From: Gammaproteobacteria bacterium
GTDB taxonomy: Bacteria > Pseudomonadota > Gammaproteobacteria > Burkholderiales > Rhodocyclaceae
Assembly: GCA_018825305.1 (NCBI GenBank)
Contig: JAHJEO010000003.1
Coordinates: forward strand, 161,567-225,566
Direction of reading: 5' to 3'
Length of the DNA stretch: 64,000 bases
The notes under the pieces were generated by a model. It worked only from the letters and a program-made list of their open reading frames with translations. It ran no database searches and was not told the origin of the DNA. Below are positions 32,334 to 43,036 of the stretch, one piece after another. Position 1 is the stretch's first letter. The number at the start of each line of letters is the position of its first letter. A program made the translations under genes and the position numbers.

Positions 32334-32800
32334 TGGATCGCCGCAGCTTCCTCGTGGCCGGATTCGTCGCCACGCCGCTGGCCGCGCTGCTTGCAGCCTG
32401 TGGCAGCAAGGGCGACTGGCCCGAGGGCATGCAGGAGATCAAGTGGGACCGCGATACCTGCGTCCGCTGCAGCATGGTGATTTCCGACCGCCGCTTCGCT
32501 GCCGAAATGCGCGGCGGGCCGAAGAACATCGTGTTCAAGTTCGACGACATCGGCTGCGCCGTGTTCTGGTTGCGCGACAAGGCGGCCAGCTACCCGTGGA
32601 TGGCGGAGCCGGCGACGCGACTGTGGGTGGCGGATGTGAACAACCGCGGCAACGTCTTGCGCTGGCACGATGCGCACAAGGCGCAGTACTTCGGCAAGAC
32701 TTCGCCCATGGGCTACAACTATGGCGCCGTCGCCTTGCCGCAAGCCGGATCGACCGATTTTCAGGACATGCGTCAGCATGTGCTCGCCAAAGGAAAATGA
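32333..32800 (+). CDS. nosL: NosL copper chaperone lipoprotein
   Basis: A 155-residue lipoprotein: signal peptide with lipobox LAAC (Cys about residue 23), then CVRCSMVISDRRFAAEMRGGP, the Cys-x2-Cys-x-Met Cu(I) site of NosL, and FKFDDIGCAVFWLRD. It delivers Cu(I) to apo-NosZ. The start at 32333 is the ATG after an in-frame TTG and overlaps the nosF stop. The order nosF-nosL-nosY differs from the usual nosDFYL order. Confidence 0.93.
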   Translation: MDRRSFLVAGFVATPLAALLAACGSKGDWPEGMQEIKWDRDTCVRCSMVISDRRFAAEMRGGPKNIVFKFDDIGCAVFWLRDKAASYPWMAEPATRLWVADVNNRGNVLRWHDAHKAQYFGKTSPMGYNYGAVALPQAGSTDFQDMRQHVLAKGK

Positions 32801-32813
32801 GGGCAAGCAAGCA

Positions 32814-33641
32814 ATGAAACAACTCTGGCTCACCGCCAAACTGGACATCGTCGAGAGCCTGCGCGCGCGCTGGTTCCAGATATACACGCTGGTGTTCGGC
32901 GGCATCGTCGCGCTGCTGTTCCTCTTCGGCCTCACCGAGTCGCGCGTGCTCGGCTTCATCGGGCTGTCGCGCCTGCTGGTCACCTACATCCAGCTGACCA
33001 TGGCGATCCTGCCGATCTTCGTGCTCATCACCACGGTGCGCTCGGTGGCCGGTGACCGCGAGGCCGGCGTCTTCGAATACCTGCTGTCGCTGCCGGTATC
33101 GCTCGGCGCGTGGTTCTGGGGCAAGATCCTTGGTCGCTACGTCGTCATCTTCCTGCCGGTGTTCGCAGCGATGGTCGGCGCGGTGATCTGGGCGCTGATC
33201 GCCGGCATCGAGGTGCCGTGGGGCATGTTCGGCTACTACACCGCCCTGATCGCGGTGATGGCGGCCTGCTTCCTCGGCATCGGCATGTTGATCTCGGCGG
33301 TGGCGCGCAGCACCGACATGGCGCAGGGCGCGGCTTTCCTGGTGTGGCTGACACTGCTGCTGTTCCTCGACCTCATCCTGCTCGGCGTGATGATCCAGGG
33401 CAAGGTGGCGCCGGAAGTCGCGGTGACGCTGGCGCTGGCCAACCCGCTGCAGGTGTTCCGCACTGCCGCGCTGGCGCTGTTCGACCCGCAACTGATTGTG
33501 CTGGGGCCGTCGGCCTACGTCATCCTCGATCTCTTCGGCGCCACCGGCTACCAGATATTTGCCCTGGTTTATCCGACCGTCGTCGGGCTTGCGGCGGCGA
33601 CCCTCGGCTACCAACTATTCCGTCGTGGAGACCTGCCTTGA
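32814..33641 (+). CDS. nosY: NosY ABC-type permease
   Basis: A 275-residue permease with six predicted helices and the NosY/ABC-2 features VRSVAGDREAGVFEYLLSLPVSLGAWFWGKILGRY in the first cytoplasmic loop. It forms the membrane channel for NosF and supports NosD in building the sulfide-containing CuZ site. It starts 13 bases after nosL and overlaps the TTG start of the next gene by TTGA. Confidence 0.94.
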   Translation: MKQLWLTAKLDIVESLRARWFQIYTLVFGGIVALLFLFGLTESRVLGFIGLSRLLVTYIQLTMAILPIFVLITTVRSVAGDREAGVFEYLLSLPVSLGAWFWGKILGRYVVIFLPVFAAMVGAVIWALIAGIEVPWGMFGYYTALIAVMAACFLGIGMLISAVARSTDMAQGAAFLVWLTLLLFLDLILLGVMIQGKVAPEVAVTLALANPLQVFRTAALALFDPQLIVLGPSAYVILDLFGATGYQIFALVYPTVVGLAAATLGYQLFRRGDLP

Positions 33642-34141
33642 TCAAATCGATACTAGCCGTTGCTGCAACGACGCTGGCGCTGTTGCCGCAGCCGGCCCTG
33701 GCCGAGGGTTTTCCGCCGGCCGAACCCTTCTTCGCGGCGACGCTGACCGACATGAAGGACAAGCCGGTGGCTCTGTCAAGTTACAAGGGCAAGCCGCTGA
33801 TAGTCAATTTCTGGGCGCGCTGGTGCGGGCCGTGCCGCGAGGAAATTCCCGAACTGTCCAAGGCGCGCGCCAAGTACAAGGCGCGCGGCCTCGAAATCAT
33901 CGGCGTCGCCATCGAGGAGAACGCCGAGCCGGTGCGCGAATTCGCCAAGGCCTACGAGATCGACTACCCCGTGGTGCTGGGCAAGAGCAAGGGCCTGTGG
34001 CTGATGCAGACGCTCGGCAACGGCCGCGCCGGTTTGCCCTACACCATCGCCATCGATCGCCAGGGCAACATCGTGGCGAAGAAGCTCGGCGGCATGAAAA
34101 AGGCCGACATCGAAGCCGCTGCCGAGGCGGCACTGAAATAG
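33638..34141 (+). CDS. TlpA-like periplasmic thioredoxin
   Basis: A 167-residue exported thiol protein starting at TTG, overlapping the nosY stop. After the signal peptide (to about ALAEG), VNFWARWCGPCREEIPEL carries the redox-active WCGPC, and GLPYTIAIDRQG supplies the cis-Pro. Thioredoxins of this type keep Cys of copper chaperones (NosL, SCO) or cytochrome heme sites reduced. Placement at the end of the nos operon suggests a role in CuA/CuZ assembly. Confidence 0.88.
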   Translation: MIKSILAVAATTLALLPQPALAEGFPPAEPFFAATLTDMKDKPVALSSYKGKPLIVNFWARWCGPCREEIPELSKARAKYKARGLEIIGVAIEENAEPVREFAKAYEIDYPVVLGKSKGLWLMQTLGNGRAGLPYTIAIDRQGNIVAKKLGGMKKADIEAAAEAALK

Positions 34142-34143
34142 CC

Positions 34144-34884
34144 ATGCCGCAGCCGCCGGCTGGCGATCTCGACCAGAGCTTCGGCCGCCAGCGGGTCACG
34201 GCGGATGTGCGCCGCCGCCGCATCCGCGACGTGTTCGACGCGGTTGCGCCGCGCTACGACCTCATGAACGACCTCATGAGCTTCGGCATCCACAGATTGT
34301 GGAAGCGCACCCTGGCGCGCCGCTGTCGGGATGCGGTTGGGCCAGTCGTCGATCTCGCGGGCGGCACCGGTGATGTGGCCCGGCTGCTGGCGGATGGGGC
34401 GCGCCGTGTCATCGTTTGCGACCCCAGTCTGCCGATGATGCAGGAGGGGCGACGGCGTGATGCGGCGGACGTCACCTGGCTGGCCGGCGAGGCCGAGCGG
34501 CTGCCCTTCGCCGACGGCAGCGTCGGCCTGCTGACGGTATCGTTCGGCCTGCGCAACGCCACTCGCCTGGATGCCGCACTGGCGGAGATCCATCGCGTCC
34601 TCAAACCGGGCGGCCGCTTCGTCTGCCTCGAGTTCTCGCGTCCCCACTGGTGGCTGGCGCCGTTTTACGACCTGTATTCCTATCTCGTCATTCCGCGCCT
34701 CGGGGCGGCGGTGGCGCGCGCGCCGGTCGCCTACCAATACCTGATCGAGTCGATCCGGCGCTTTCCCAACCAGAAGGATTTCGCCGGGCTGATCGCCGCC
34801 ACGGGCTTCACGGCGGTGCGCTGGGAGAATGTTTCCTTCGGCATCGCCGCCCTGCATTTCGGGGAGCGGCCGGATGGGGGTTGA
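34144..34884 (+). CDS. ubiE: Demethylmenaquinone/ubiquinone C-methyltransferase
   Basis: A 246-residue SAM-dependent methyltransferase (UbiE/MenG/COQ5). It has VFDAVAPRYDLMNDLMSFGIHRLWKR, motif I VDLAGGTGDVARLL, FADGSVGLLTVSFGLRN and a C-terminal IAALHFG, all hallmarks of the family. It adds the final C-methyl in menaquinone (and ubiquinone) synthesis. It begins 2 bases after the thioredoxin stop and overlaps menA, so it reads as the first men gene of an operon fused to nos. Confidence 0.95.
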   Translation: MPQPPAGDLDQSFGRQRVTADVRRRRIRDVFDAVAPRYDLMNDLMSFGIHRLWKRTLARRCRDAVGPVVDLAGGTGDVARLLADGARRVIVCDPSLPMMQEGRRRDAADVTWLAGEAERLPFADGSVGLLTVSFGLRNATRLDAALAEIHRVLKPGGRFVCLEFSRPHWWLAPFYDLYSYLVIPRLGAAVARAPVAYQYLIESIRRFPNQKDFAGLIAATGFTAVRWENVSFGIAALHFGERPDGG

Positions 34885-35797
34885 GGGCGTGGCGCTGGCG
34901 TCGCCACCGTCTCCACCCCCGCGCGGCCTGCGCCTGTGGCTGCAGGCCGCGCGGCCGCGCACGCTGCCGCTGGCCGCCACGCCGGTGCTGGCGGGCACCG
35001 CGTTGGCCTGGGCGGAGGGTGCCACGCCCGCCGTCGGGGTGGCATTGGCGGCACTGCTGGCCGCCATGCTGATCCAGGTCGGCACCAACCTGCACAACGA
35101 TGCCGCCGATCATGCGCGCGGCAATGACCGTGCCGACCGGCTCGGGCCGCTGCGCGTCACCGCGGCCGGCTGGGCGACGGCGGCACAGGTTCATCGTGCG
35201 GCCTTCACCGCATTCGGGCTGGCCTTCCTGCTGGGCGTGTACTTGGCGGTCGGCGGCGGCTGGCCCATCGTCGCCATCGGCCTGGCCGCGCTGGCGGCCG
35301 GCGCGGCCTACTCGGGCGGGCCGCGGCCGATCTCCCACTCCTGCTTCGGCGAAGTCTTCGTCCTCTTGTTCTTCGGCTTCGTTGCAGTCGGCGGCAGTTA
35401 CTACCTTCAAAGCGGCACGCTCAGCGTCGCCGCTTTGCTCGCCGGTGCCGCCATCGGCGGGCCGGCGGCCGCGGTGCTGATGGTGAACAACCTGCGCGAT
35501 CTGGCGGCCGATGCCGCGGCGGGGCGGCGCACGCTGGCCGCCGTGCTGGGCGAGGCGGGCAGTCGCCGCGCCCATGCACTGTTCATGCTGCTGCCGTTCC
35601 TGCTGTTGCCGCCACTGGCGCTGGTGCTGCCGCAGCGGTCGGGAACCTGGCTGGCGCTGCTGGCGCTGGTGCCGACGATCGCCGTGCTGCGGCGCATGCG
35701 CGTTGCCAGCGGGGCCGCGCTGAACGGCGTGCTGGCCGACACGGCGCGGGCCCAGTTCGTATTCGGCGCGCTGCTGGCCGCCGGCTGCCTGCTCTGA
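34874..35797 (+). CDS. menA: 1,4-dihydroxy-2-naphthoate polyprenyltransferase
   Basis: A 307-residue UbiA-family membrane prenyltransferase. The first Asp-rich motif appears as [17 protein letters not shown] (prenyl diphosphate and Mg binding), the second around [16 protein letters not shown]. About eight helices follow the usual layout, and [23 protein letters not shown] is typical of the MenA N-terminus. The ATG at 34874 lies within the end of ubiE. It joins the isoprenoid tail to DHNA to give demethylmenaquinone. Confidence 0.92.
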   Translation: MGVEGVALASPPSPPPRGLRLWLQAARPRTLPLAATPVLAGTALAWAEGATPAVGVALAALLAAMLIQVGTNLHNDAADHARGNDRADRLGPLRVTAAGWATAAQVHRAAFTAFGLAFLLGVYLAVGGGWPIVAIGLAALAAGAAYSGGPRPISHSCFGEVFVLLFFGFVAVGGSYYLQSGTLSVAALLAGAAIGGPAAAVLMVNNLRDLAADAAAGRRTLAAVLGEAGSRRAHALFMLLPFLLLPPLALVLPQRSGTWLALLALVPTIAVLRRMRVASGAALNGVLADTARAQFVFGALLAAGCLL

Positions 35798-35826
35798 GCC
35801 GCCTTTTCCCTTATTCGACTCCCGCC

Positions 35827-36666
35827 ATGACCCTCGCCTGGAAATCCGCCGCCCCCAAAGACGCGCCCTACGCCGACATCCTGTACGAACTGTCGGGCGA
35901 CGGTATTGCCCGGATCTCCATCAACCGCCCGGCGCGACGCAATGCCTTCCGCCCGGAGACGGTGACGGAACTGCTCGATGCCTTCAGCCGCGCCCATCGT
36001 GATCCCGGCGTCGGCGTCATCATCTTCACCGGCGTCGGTCCCGATGCCTTCTGCGCGGGTGGCGACCAGACGGTGCGCGGCGACGACGGCGGCTACCACG
36101 ATGCGGCCAGTGCCACGCCCCACCTCAACGTGCTCGACCTGCAGATGCAGATCCGCCGCCTGCCCAAGCCGGTCGTTGCCATGGTGGCCGGCTACGCCAT
36201 CGGCGGCGGCCATGTGCTGCATCTCGTCTGCGACCTCACCATCGCCGCCGACAACGCCCGCTTCGGCCAGACCGGCCCGCGCGTCGGCAGCTTCGACGCC
36301 GGCCTCGGCGCCGGCCTGATGGCGCGCAGCATCGGCATGAAGCGCGCCAAGGAAATCTGGCTGCTCTGCCGCCAGTACGACGCGCCGACCGCGCTCGACT
36401 GGGGCCTGGTCAACGCCGTGGTGCCGCTGGAAAAACTCGAAGAGGAAACGGTCGCCTGGTGCCGCGAGATGTTGAGGCTTTCGCCGACGGCACTGCGCAT
36501 GATCAAGGCCGGCTTCAACGCCGACACCGACGGCCTTGCCGGCATCCAGGAGCTCGCCGGCCAGGCTACCGGCCTGTTCTACATGACCGCCGAGGGTCAG
36601 GAAGGCCGCGACGCCTGGCTGGAGAAACGTCCGCCGGATTTCTCGAAATACCGCCGTCGTCCCTGA
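35827..36666 (+). CDS. menB: 1,4-dihydroxy-2-naphthoyl-CoA synthase
   Basis: A 279-residue crotonase-fold enzyme. MenB-specific landmarks are [48 protein letters not shown], and [33 protein letters not shown] with the catalytic Asp/Tyr region. It cyclises o-succinylbenzoyl-CoA to dihydroxynaphthoyl-CoA. The stop overlaps menC by one base. Confidence 0.95.
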   Translation: MTLAWKSAAPKDAPYADILYELSGDGIARISINRPARRNAFRPETVTELLDAFSRAHRDPGVGVIIFTGVGPDAFCAGGDQTVRGDDGGYHDAASATPHLNVLDLQMQIRRLPKPVVAMVAGYAIGGGHVLHLVCDLTIAADNARFGQTGPRVGSFDAGLGAGLMARSIGMKRAKEIWLLCRQYDAPTALDWGLVNAVVPLEKLEEETVAWCREMLRLSPTALRMIKAGFNADTDGLAGIQELAGQATGLFYMTAEGQEGRDAWLEKRPPDFSKYRRRP

Positions 36667-37703
36667 TGCGCATTGCGCAGGCACGCGTCGTACCCTATTG
36701 CCTGCCGCTGAAGCGGCCGTGGATCGCGGCGGCGGCGACGCTGACCGAGCGGCGCGGTGCGCTGCTCCATTTAACGGCCGAGGACGGCTGTGCCGGATGG
36801 GGCGATTGCGCCCCGCTGCCAAGCGGCGGCAATGCCGAGGCCGTGCTCTCATCCCTCGCGGATTGTTGTTGCCGTCCCGCCAGCGCCGACTTTCAAAAAC
36901 TTCCATCCGAAGTCCGCTGGGCCATCGAAACTGCCGAAGCCGACATCGCCGCGCAGAATCAGGGCGTGCCACTCGCCCGCATGCTCGATGCGGACGCCCC
37001 GCTCGACATCGCCATCAACGCCGCTCTCGGCCCGCTCGACGCCGGCGCCGCGGTGCGTGCCAAGGAGGCGCTTGGCCAGGGCTACGCCATCGGCAAGCTC
37101 AAGGTCGGCATCGGTTTGCCGGACACCGAGTTGGCCCGGTTGCATGAGGTTATCGACGCCACGCAGGGCCGGCTCAGGCTGCGGCTCGACGCCAATCGCG
37201 CCTGGACGCAGAGTGCAGCCGAACGTTTCCTCGCCGCCATCGCCGACCTGCCGATCGATGCCGTCGAGGAACCGCTCGCGATGCCGACTCCCGACAAGCT
37301 GGCTGCGTTGCAAGTCGCGCTACCCTATGCCATCGCCATCGACGAGTCGCTGCTGCAATTCGGCACGGAGGCCTTGAGTGCGCTGCTCGCCGTTCGCGCC
37401 GTGCGGCGCTTCGTCCTAAAGCCGGCGCGCCTCGGTGGCATCGCTGCCACGCGTGCCATCGCCGCAAAGGCACAGGCCGCAGGCATCGAGGTCGTACTCA
37501 CCTCGGTAGTCGATTCCGCCATCGGCGTCACCGCCGCCGCCCACCTCGCCGCCGCCATATCCCCCGCGCTCGCCCACGGCCTCGGCACCAGTGCCTGGCT
37601 GGCTGCCGATGTCGCCACGCCGCCGCGCATCGTCGCCGGCCGGCTGCTGCTGCCCGCTGCGCCCGGGCTGGGGGTCGCTCCCGTGTCCGGCGATCTCGAC
37701 TGA
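36666..37703 (+). CDS. menC: o-Succinylbenzoate synthase
   Basis: A 345-residue enolase-superfamily protein. The metal/Lys pattern is visible: IGKLKVGIG (catalytic Lys), RLRLDANRAW (Asp ligand), IDAVEEPL (Glu ligand), AIDESL, and VLKPARLGG with the second Lys. It dehydrates SHCHC to o-succinylbenzoate. A copy of the 24-bp repeat lies in the N-terminal domain (encoding RPASADF). It is the last gene of the first men block; menE, menF and menD occur 10.6 kb further on. Confidence 0.9.
   Translation: MRIAQARVVPYCLPLKRPWIAAAATLTERRGALLHLTAEDGCAGWGDCAPLPSGGNAEAVLSSLADCCCRPASADFQKLPSEVRWAIETAEADIAAQNQGVPLARMLDADAPLDIAINAALGPLDAGAAVRAKEALGQGYAIGKLKVGIGLPDTELARLHEVIDATQGRLRLRLDANRAWTQSAAERFLAAIADLPIDAVEEPLAMPTPDKLAALQVALPYAIAIDESLLQFGTEALSALLAVRAVRRFVLKPARLGGIAATRAIAAKAQAAGIEVVLTSVVDSAIGVTAAAHLAAAISPALAHGLGTSAWLAADVATPPRIVAGRLLLPAAPGLGVAPVSGDLD
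36871..36894 (+). repeat. 24-bp dispersed repeat, copy 7 (inside menC)
   Basis: GCCGTCC then CGCCAGCGCCGACTTTC. It is read in a different frame (PASADF) from the copies in the UT-M23 and menE genes. Confidence 0.85.
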
Positions 37704-37770
37704 TCACGTCCGGCTCGCGACTGCATCGATGTGTCGCAAGCGGTTGCGTTAAATTCGGGGTTATGAAAAA

Positions 37771-40068
<2,298 letters not shown>

Positions 40069-40634
40069 GGTGATCAGCGGTCCTCACTTCTGAGCCGGCA
40101 TGCGAATGGCCCATGCTCTCGGCCTGAAGCGACCGATACGCCTCGGGCGAAAGACCGGGAAGGCGGTCGAGGAATCCAACGAGGCTCCAGATGTCTGCGT
40201 CCCTCATGCCGCCCTTGCCCCAGGCCGGCATGCCGCTGGCCTTGAGTCCGTGCTTGATGATCCAGAAAGCGCGCGCCGGGTTTGCCTTGCCGTTTTTGGG
40301 CTTCATCGCCAGCGCGGGCGGCTTGGGGTAGAGCCCGGCCCGCAGCTCCGAGTCCCGCTCGCCTGGGCGCAGATGGCAGCCGGCGCACATGGCCTCGTAG
40401 TTTCCGGCGCCCAGTCGGACCCGTGCGGCGGCATCCCGATCCGCTGGCGGAACGATTCCGTCGAGCCGCCGGGCGATGGAGCGCTCGCGTACCATCTCGA
40501 TGACATCGAATACAACGGGTGCGTGGGGCGCATCGGCGCCGACATCGACAAGGCCGCTGTAGGCAATGGCACCCGCGATGCCCAGGCCTGCAATCACGGT
40601 GACGAGGATTCCCAGCAAGGCTTTCGTCATGGCG

Positions 40635-40778
40635 TCACTCCTCCTTGCCTGCAGTATGACCGGCGCCCGGCGGGGGCGACGAGCAGCAAGGCAGGGTCGG
40701 TGCCCTGGCATGTGCATCCTGGTTGGCACGCATCCAGGAACGCAAGACGGACCACTGCTCTTTCAGCCATGCCAGCAT
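40635..40778 (-). CDS. Small 47-residue protein upstream of the cytochrome gene
   Basis: A short gene found by eye: 48 codons from ATG 40778 to TGA 40635, with a strong AAGGAGG 5 bases before the ATG. It ends 4 bases before the cytochrome start, and its last codons form the cytochrome's ribosome-binding site. The product has an amphipathic Trp-rich start (MLAWLKEQWSVLRSWMRANQD) and a Cys-Cys pair in LPCCSSPPPGAGH. I do not recognise a family. It may bind metal or act as a translational leader for the cytochrome/ATPase pair. Confidence 0.5.
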   Translation of the reverse strand: MLAWLKEQWSVLRSWMRANQDAHARAPTLPCCSSPPPGAGHTAGKEE

Positions 40779-40865
40779 GCTGCCTCCTTGCTTGCGGCCC
40801 GATGACGAATCAGGCGGTTGCCATTGCGTTCGTGCGACCCATGGCAGCCTAACGCTTCGATGTTT

Positions 40866-40889
40866 GCCGTGTCGCCAGCGCCGACTTTT
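40866..40889 (+). repeat. 24-bp dispersed repeat, copy 8
   Basis: GCCGTGT then CGCCAGCGCCGACTTTT, a full match to copy 1. As there, it abuts the stop codon of a minus-strand gene (DUF302 protein). Confidence 0.88.
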
Positions 40890-41282
40890 TCACAGTGCCT
40901 GCATCACCCTTGCGAGTTTGGCGCGCACCGTGGTGGCCAGGGTGGCGATGTTCGGGTTATCGACAAGCTGGAGCACGGCAGCCGAGTCCATGAACTCGAC
41001 GAAGACACTTCCCGCATTATCCTGACGAACGACGACGTTGCAGGGGAGTAGCAGACCGATGGAAGGCTCGGCTGCCAGCGCCTGTTGTGCCAGCGCCGGA
41101 TTGCAGGCGCCGAGGATGCGATAGAGCGGCAGGTCGGCATCCAGCTTATTTTTCAAGGTCGCGGCGACGTCTATCTCCGTCAATACGCCGAAGCCTTCCT
41201 TCTGCAATTCCGCGGTGACCCGCTCTATCGCCGTGTCGAAGGTGACCGCCACCTGCTTGCCGAAACCATAACCCGTGCTCAT
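40890..41282 (-). CDS. DUF302 domain protein
   Basis: A 130-residue protein matching the DUF302 pattern: FDTAIERVTAELQKEGFGVLTEIDVAATLKNKLD, YRILGACNPALAQQALAAEPSIGLLLPCNVVV and a C-terminal helix. The fold is found widely near copper and thiol metabolism genes, with no proven activity. No signal peptide is seen. It sits in the copper-resistance block in the same direction as its neighbours. Confidence 0.88.
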   Translation of the reverse strand: MSTGYGFGKQVAVTFDTAIERVTAELQKEGFGVLTEIDVAATLKNKLDADLPLYRILGACNPALAQQALAAEPSIGLLLPCNVVVRQDNAGSVFVEFMDSAAVLQLVDNPNIATLATTVRAKLARVMQAL

Positions 41283-41333
41283 GTTGCGCTCCTGTCTCGT
41301 TTGGGGAAAATAATTGGACCACCTCCTGCGCCT

Positions 41334-41567
41334 TCAGTTCGCAGCGCCAGCCGTCATGTCGGCGCGACGCGACAGGTATTCCTCGCGCCCGATCTCGCCA
41401 CGCGCATAGCGCGCGTCGAGAATCTCCAGCGGCATCGCTGCGGCTTTGCTGTTGCGACCCCGGCGTTGCACAAGCAGCCCGGCCACCAGCGCGATGAGCA
41501 CCAGCCAGATCAGGATCATGCCGAAGCCACCCATCAGGCCGCTCCCCGTGTGATCAATGCCATACAT
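41334..41567 (-). CDS. SHOCT-domain small membrane protein
   Basis: A 77-residue protein with one transmembrane helix (GFGMILIWLVLIALVAGLLV) and a C-terminal SHOCT motif (PLEILDARYARGEIGREEYLSRRADM). SHOCT segments are short oligomerisation modules. Proteins like this are common next to copper-resistance genes. GGAGG precedes the start. Confidence 0.85.
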   Translation of the reverse strand: MYGIDHTGSGLMGGFGMILIWLVLIALVAGLLVQRRGRNSKAAAMPLEILDARYARGEIGREEYLSRRADMTAGAAN

Positions 41568-41585
41568 GCGGCCTCCTGCAGTGGT

Positions 41586-42080
41586 TCAGTTGGCGGGTTT
41601 GGCGGGCGCGCCATCGGGCATTCCCATTCGCCCCTGCATCATCATCTGCATCATGTCCATGCGCTTTTCCATCATATCCACGCGCCGTGCCATCATGTCA
41701 TCGGTGCCGGCCATGCCTTGTCCCATCATCCCCTGGCCGCCGCGCATCATTCCCTTGCTCATCATGCCGCCCTGCATCATCGGACAGCCCATCATGCTGG
41801 ACTGCATGCCGCGCGCCATGCCCATGTTTTCCTGCATGGTCTGCATGTGCGCGTTCATGACCTTCTGGCGTTCCTCGGGGGTCTTGGCCTTGCCGAGTTG
41901 TTCCAGCTGCGCCCGCATCTTCGTCAGGTTGCCCTGCATCTGCTGCATGGCCTTGCCGTCCGGCGGTGCCATGGCGCCCTGCATCGCGTCTGGCTGGGCG
42001 GGCTGGCGGGACTCCTCGGCGAAGGCCGGCGTGGCGAGGGCGAGTGAGGCGGCAAGAACCGAAATCGTGATCGCTTTCAT
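41586..42080 (-). CDS. Met-rich periplasmic protein, likely copper binding
   Basis: A 164-residue exported protein (signal peptide to about AFAEES). The first half is helical (KAMQQMQGNLTKMRAQLEQLGKAKTPEERQKVMNAHM). The second half is extremely Met-rich (MMGCPMMQGGMMSKGMM; MMEKRMDMMQMMMQ), with one Cys. Clustered Met residues bind Cu(I)/Ag(I) in the periplasm. It probably acts as a copper sponge or chaperone next to CopA/CopB. The start at 42080 is the first with a plausible signal peptide. Confidence 0.8.
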   Translation of the reverse strand: MKAITISVLAASLALATPAFAEESRQPAQPDAMQGAMAPPDGKAMQQMQGNLTKMRAQLEQLGKAKTPEERQKVMNAHMQTMQENMGMARGMQSSMMGCPMMQGGMMSKGMMRGGQGMMGQGMAGTDDMMARRVDMMEKRMDMMQMMMQGRMGMPDGAPAKPAN

Positions 42081-42140
42081 GGTGTTTCTCCTTGGGTGAT
42101 TAACAACACCTTGCTTCAACAAAAACCGTCATTGGGCGGC

Positions 42141-43016
42141 TTAAAACCAGAACCGCAGCCCGGCCACCCAGCGCGTCTCGCCGGTCGGCTCGCCGACAGC
42201 ACGCGCAATATCGGCCGTCTGGCCAAATTTCGCCGTGCGCTCGACGCCGAGGTAGGGCGCGAACTGGCGCGAGATTTCGTATCGCAGGCGCAGACCGAGC
42301 ACGCCATCCGCCAGCCCGCTGCCGATGTCGTGCGCGACGTCGCGTTTGCCGTAGAAGTTGAATTCCCCGCGCGGCTGCAGGATCAGGCGCTGCGTGAACG
42401 ACATTTCGTATTCCGCGCCGAGGCGCAGCGCGGTGCGCCCATCGCTGCCGACATACGCGGTGGCGTCGACCTCGAACCAGTAGGGCGCCATGCCCTGCAC
42501 GCCGAACGCCAGCCAGGTGCGGCCCGGCCCGAGGCCGCTGTCCTGCCGGACGCCAAGCTGGGTATCCCAATAGCTGGCGACGGCGTGCCCCCACAGCAGT
42601 TCGGTCCGCGCCTCCTGCAGCCTGCCGTTCGCATGCTCGCCCTCGGCCTTGATGACGAGCCGGTCGTAGTCACGACCGAACCATGCCTGCATGTCGTAGG
42701 CGGTGCCACTGGGGCCGCCGCGAGTGACCTGGGCGTGTTCGAGCCGGTCGACAAGAAGGCTGCCGAAACTGTGCTCGTCGGCCAGCGAGAGCTGGCGTGG
42801 CCCCGGCAGCGCATACTTGCCGCTGTCGAGCGTAAAGCCGTCGGCATAGGCATGCGGGTCGCGGCGGTCCTGCGTGTCCTGGGCGTCCGTTGCGTCCGCA
42901 GCCGCCTGCATGTTCATGCCGCCATGATCCATCGCTGGTCCCGACTGCGCCCAGGCGGACGAAAAGCCGCTGATTGCGACGATGGCCGCCACGACCCGGA
43001 TGCCGTTCTTCTGCAT
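42141..43016 (-). CDS. copB: Copper resistance outer-membrane protein B
   Basis: A 291-residue protein of the CopB/PcoB family. A signal peptide (to about SAWAQSG) and a short Met/His region (PAMDHGGMNMQ) precede a beta-barrel domain (AWFGRDYDRLVIKAEGEH, RYEISRQFAPYLGVERTAKFG) that ends WVAGLRFWF, the terminal aromatic of an outer-membrane barrel. The start at 43016 has GAGG upstream; the ATG at 43040 overlaps the copA stop and is an alternative. It works with CopA in copper tolerance. Confidence 0.93.
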   Translation of the reverse strand: MQKNGIRVVAAIVAISGFSSAWAQSGPAMDHGGMNMQAAADATDAQDTQDRRDPHAYADGFTLDSGKYALPGPRQLSLADEHSFGSLLVDRLEHAQVTRGGPSGTAYDMQAWFGRDYDRLVIKAEGEHANGRLQEARTELLWGHAVASYWDTQLGVRQDSGLGPGRTWLAFGVQGMAPYWFEVDATAYVGSDGRTALRLGAEYEMSFTQRLILQPRGEFNFYGKRDVAHDIGSGLADGVLGLRLRYEISRQFAPYLGVERTAKFGQTADIARAVGEPTGETRWVAGLRFWF

Positions 43017-43036
43017 GGTCTTATCCTCAATGCCGT

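Noticed and set aside
37725..37760. CGCAA-GCGG-TTGCG inverted repeat between menC and the copper ATPase gene
   Set aside because: The stem is only 5 bp and no T run follows. It may help end convergent transcripts but is too weak to list as a terminator.
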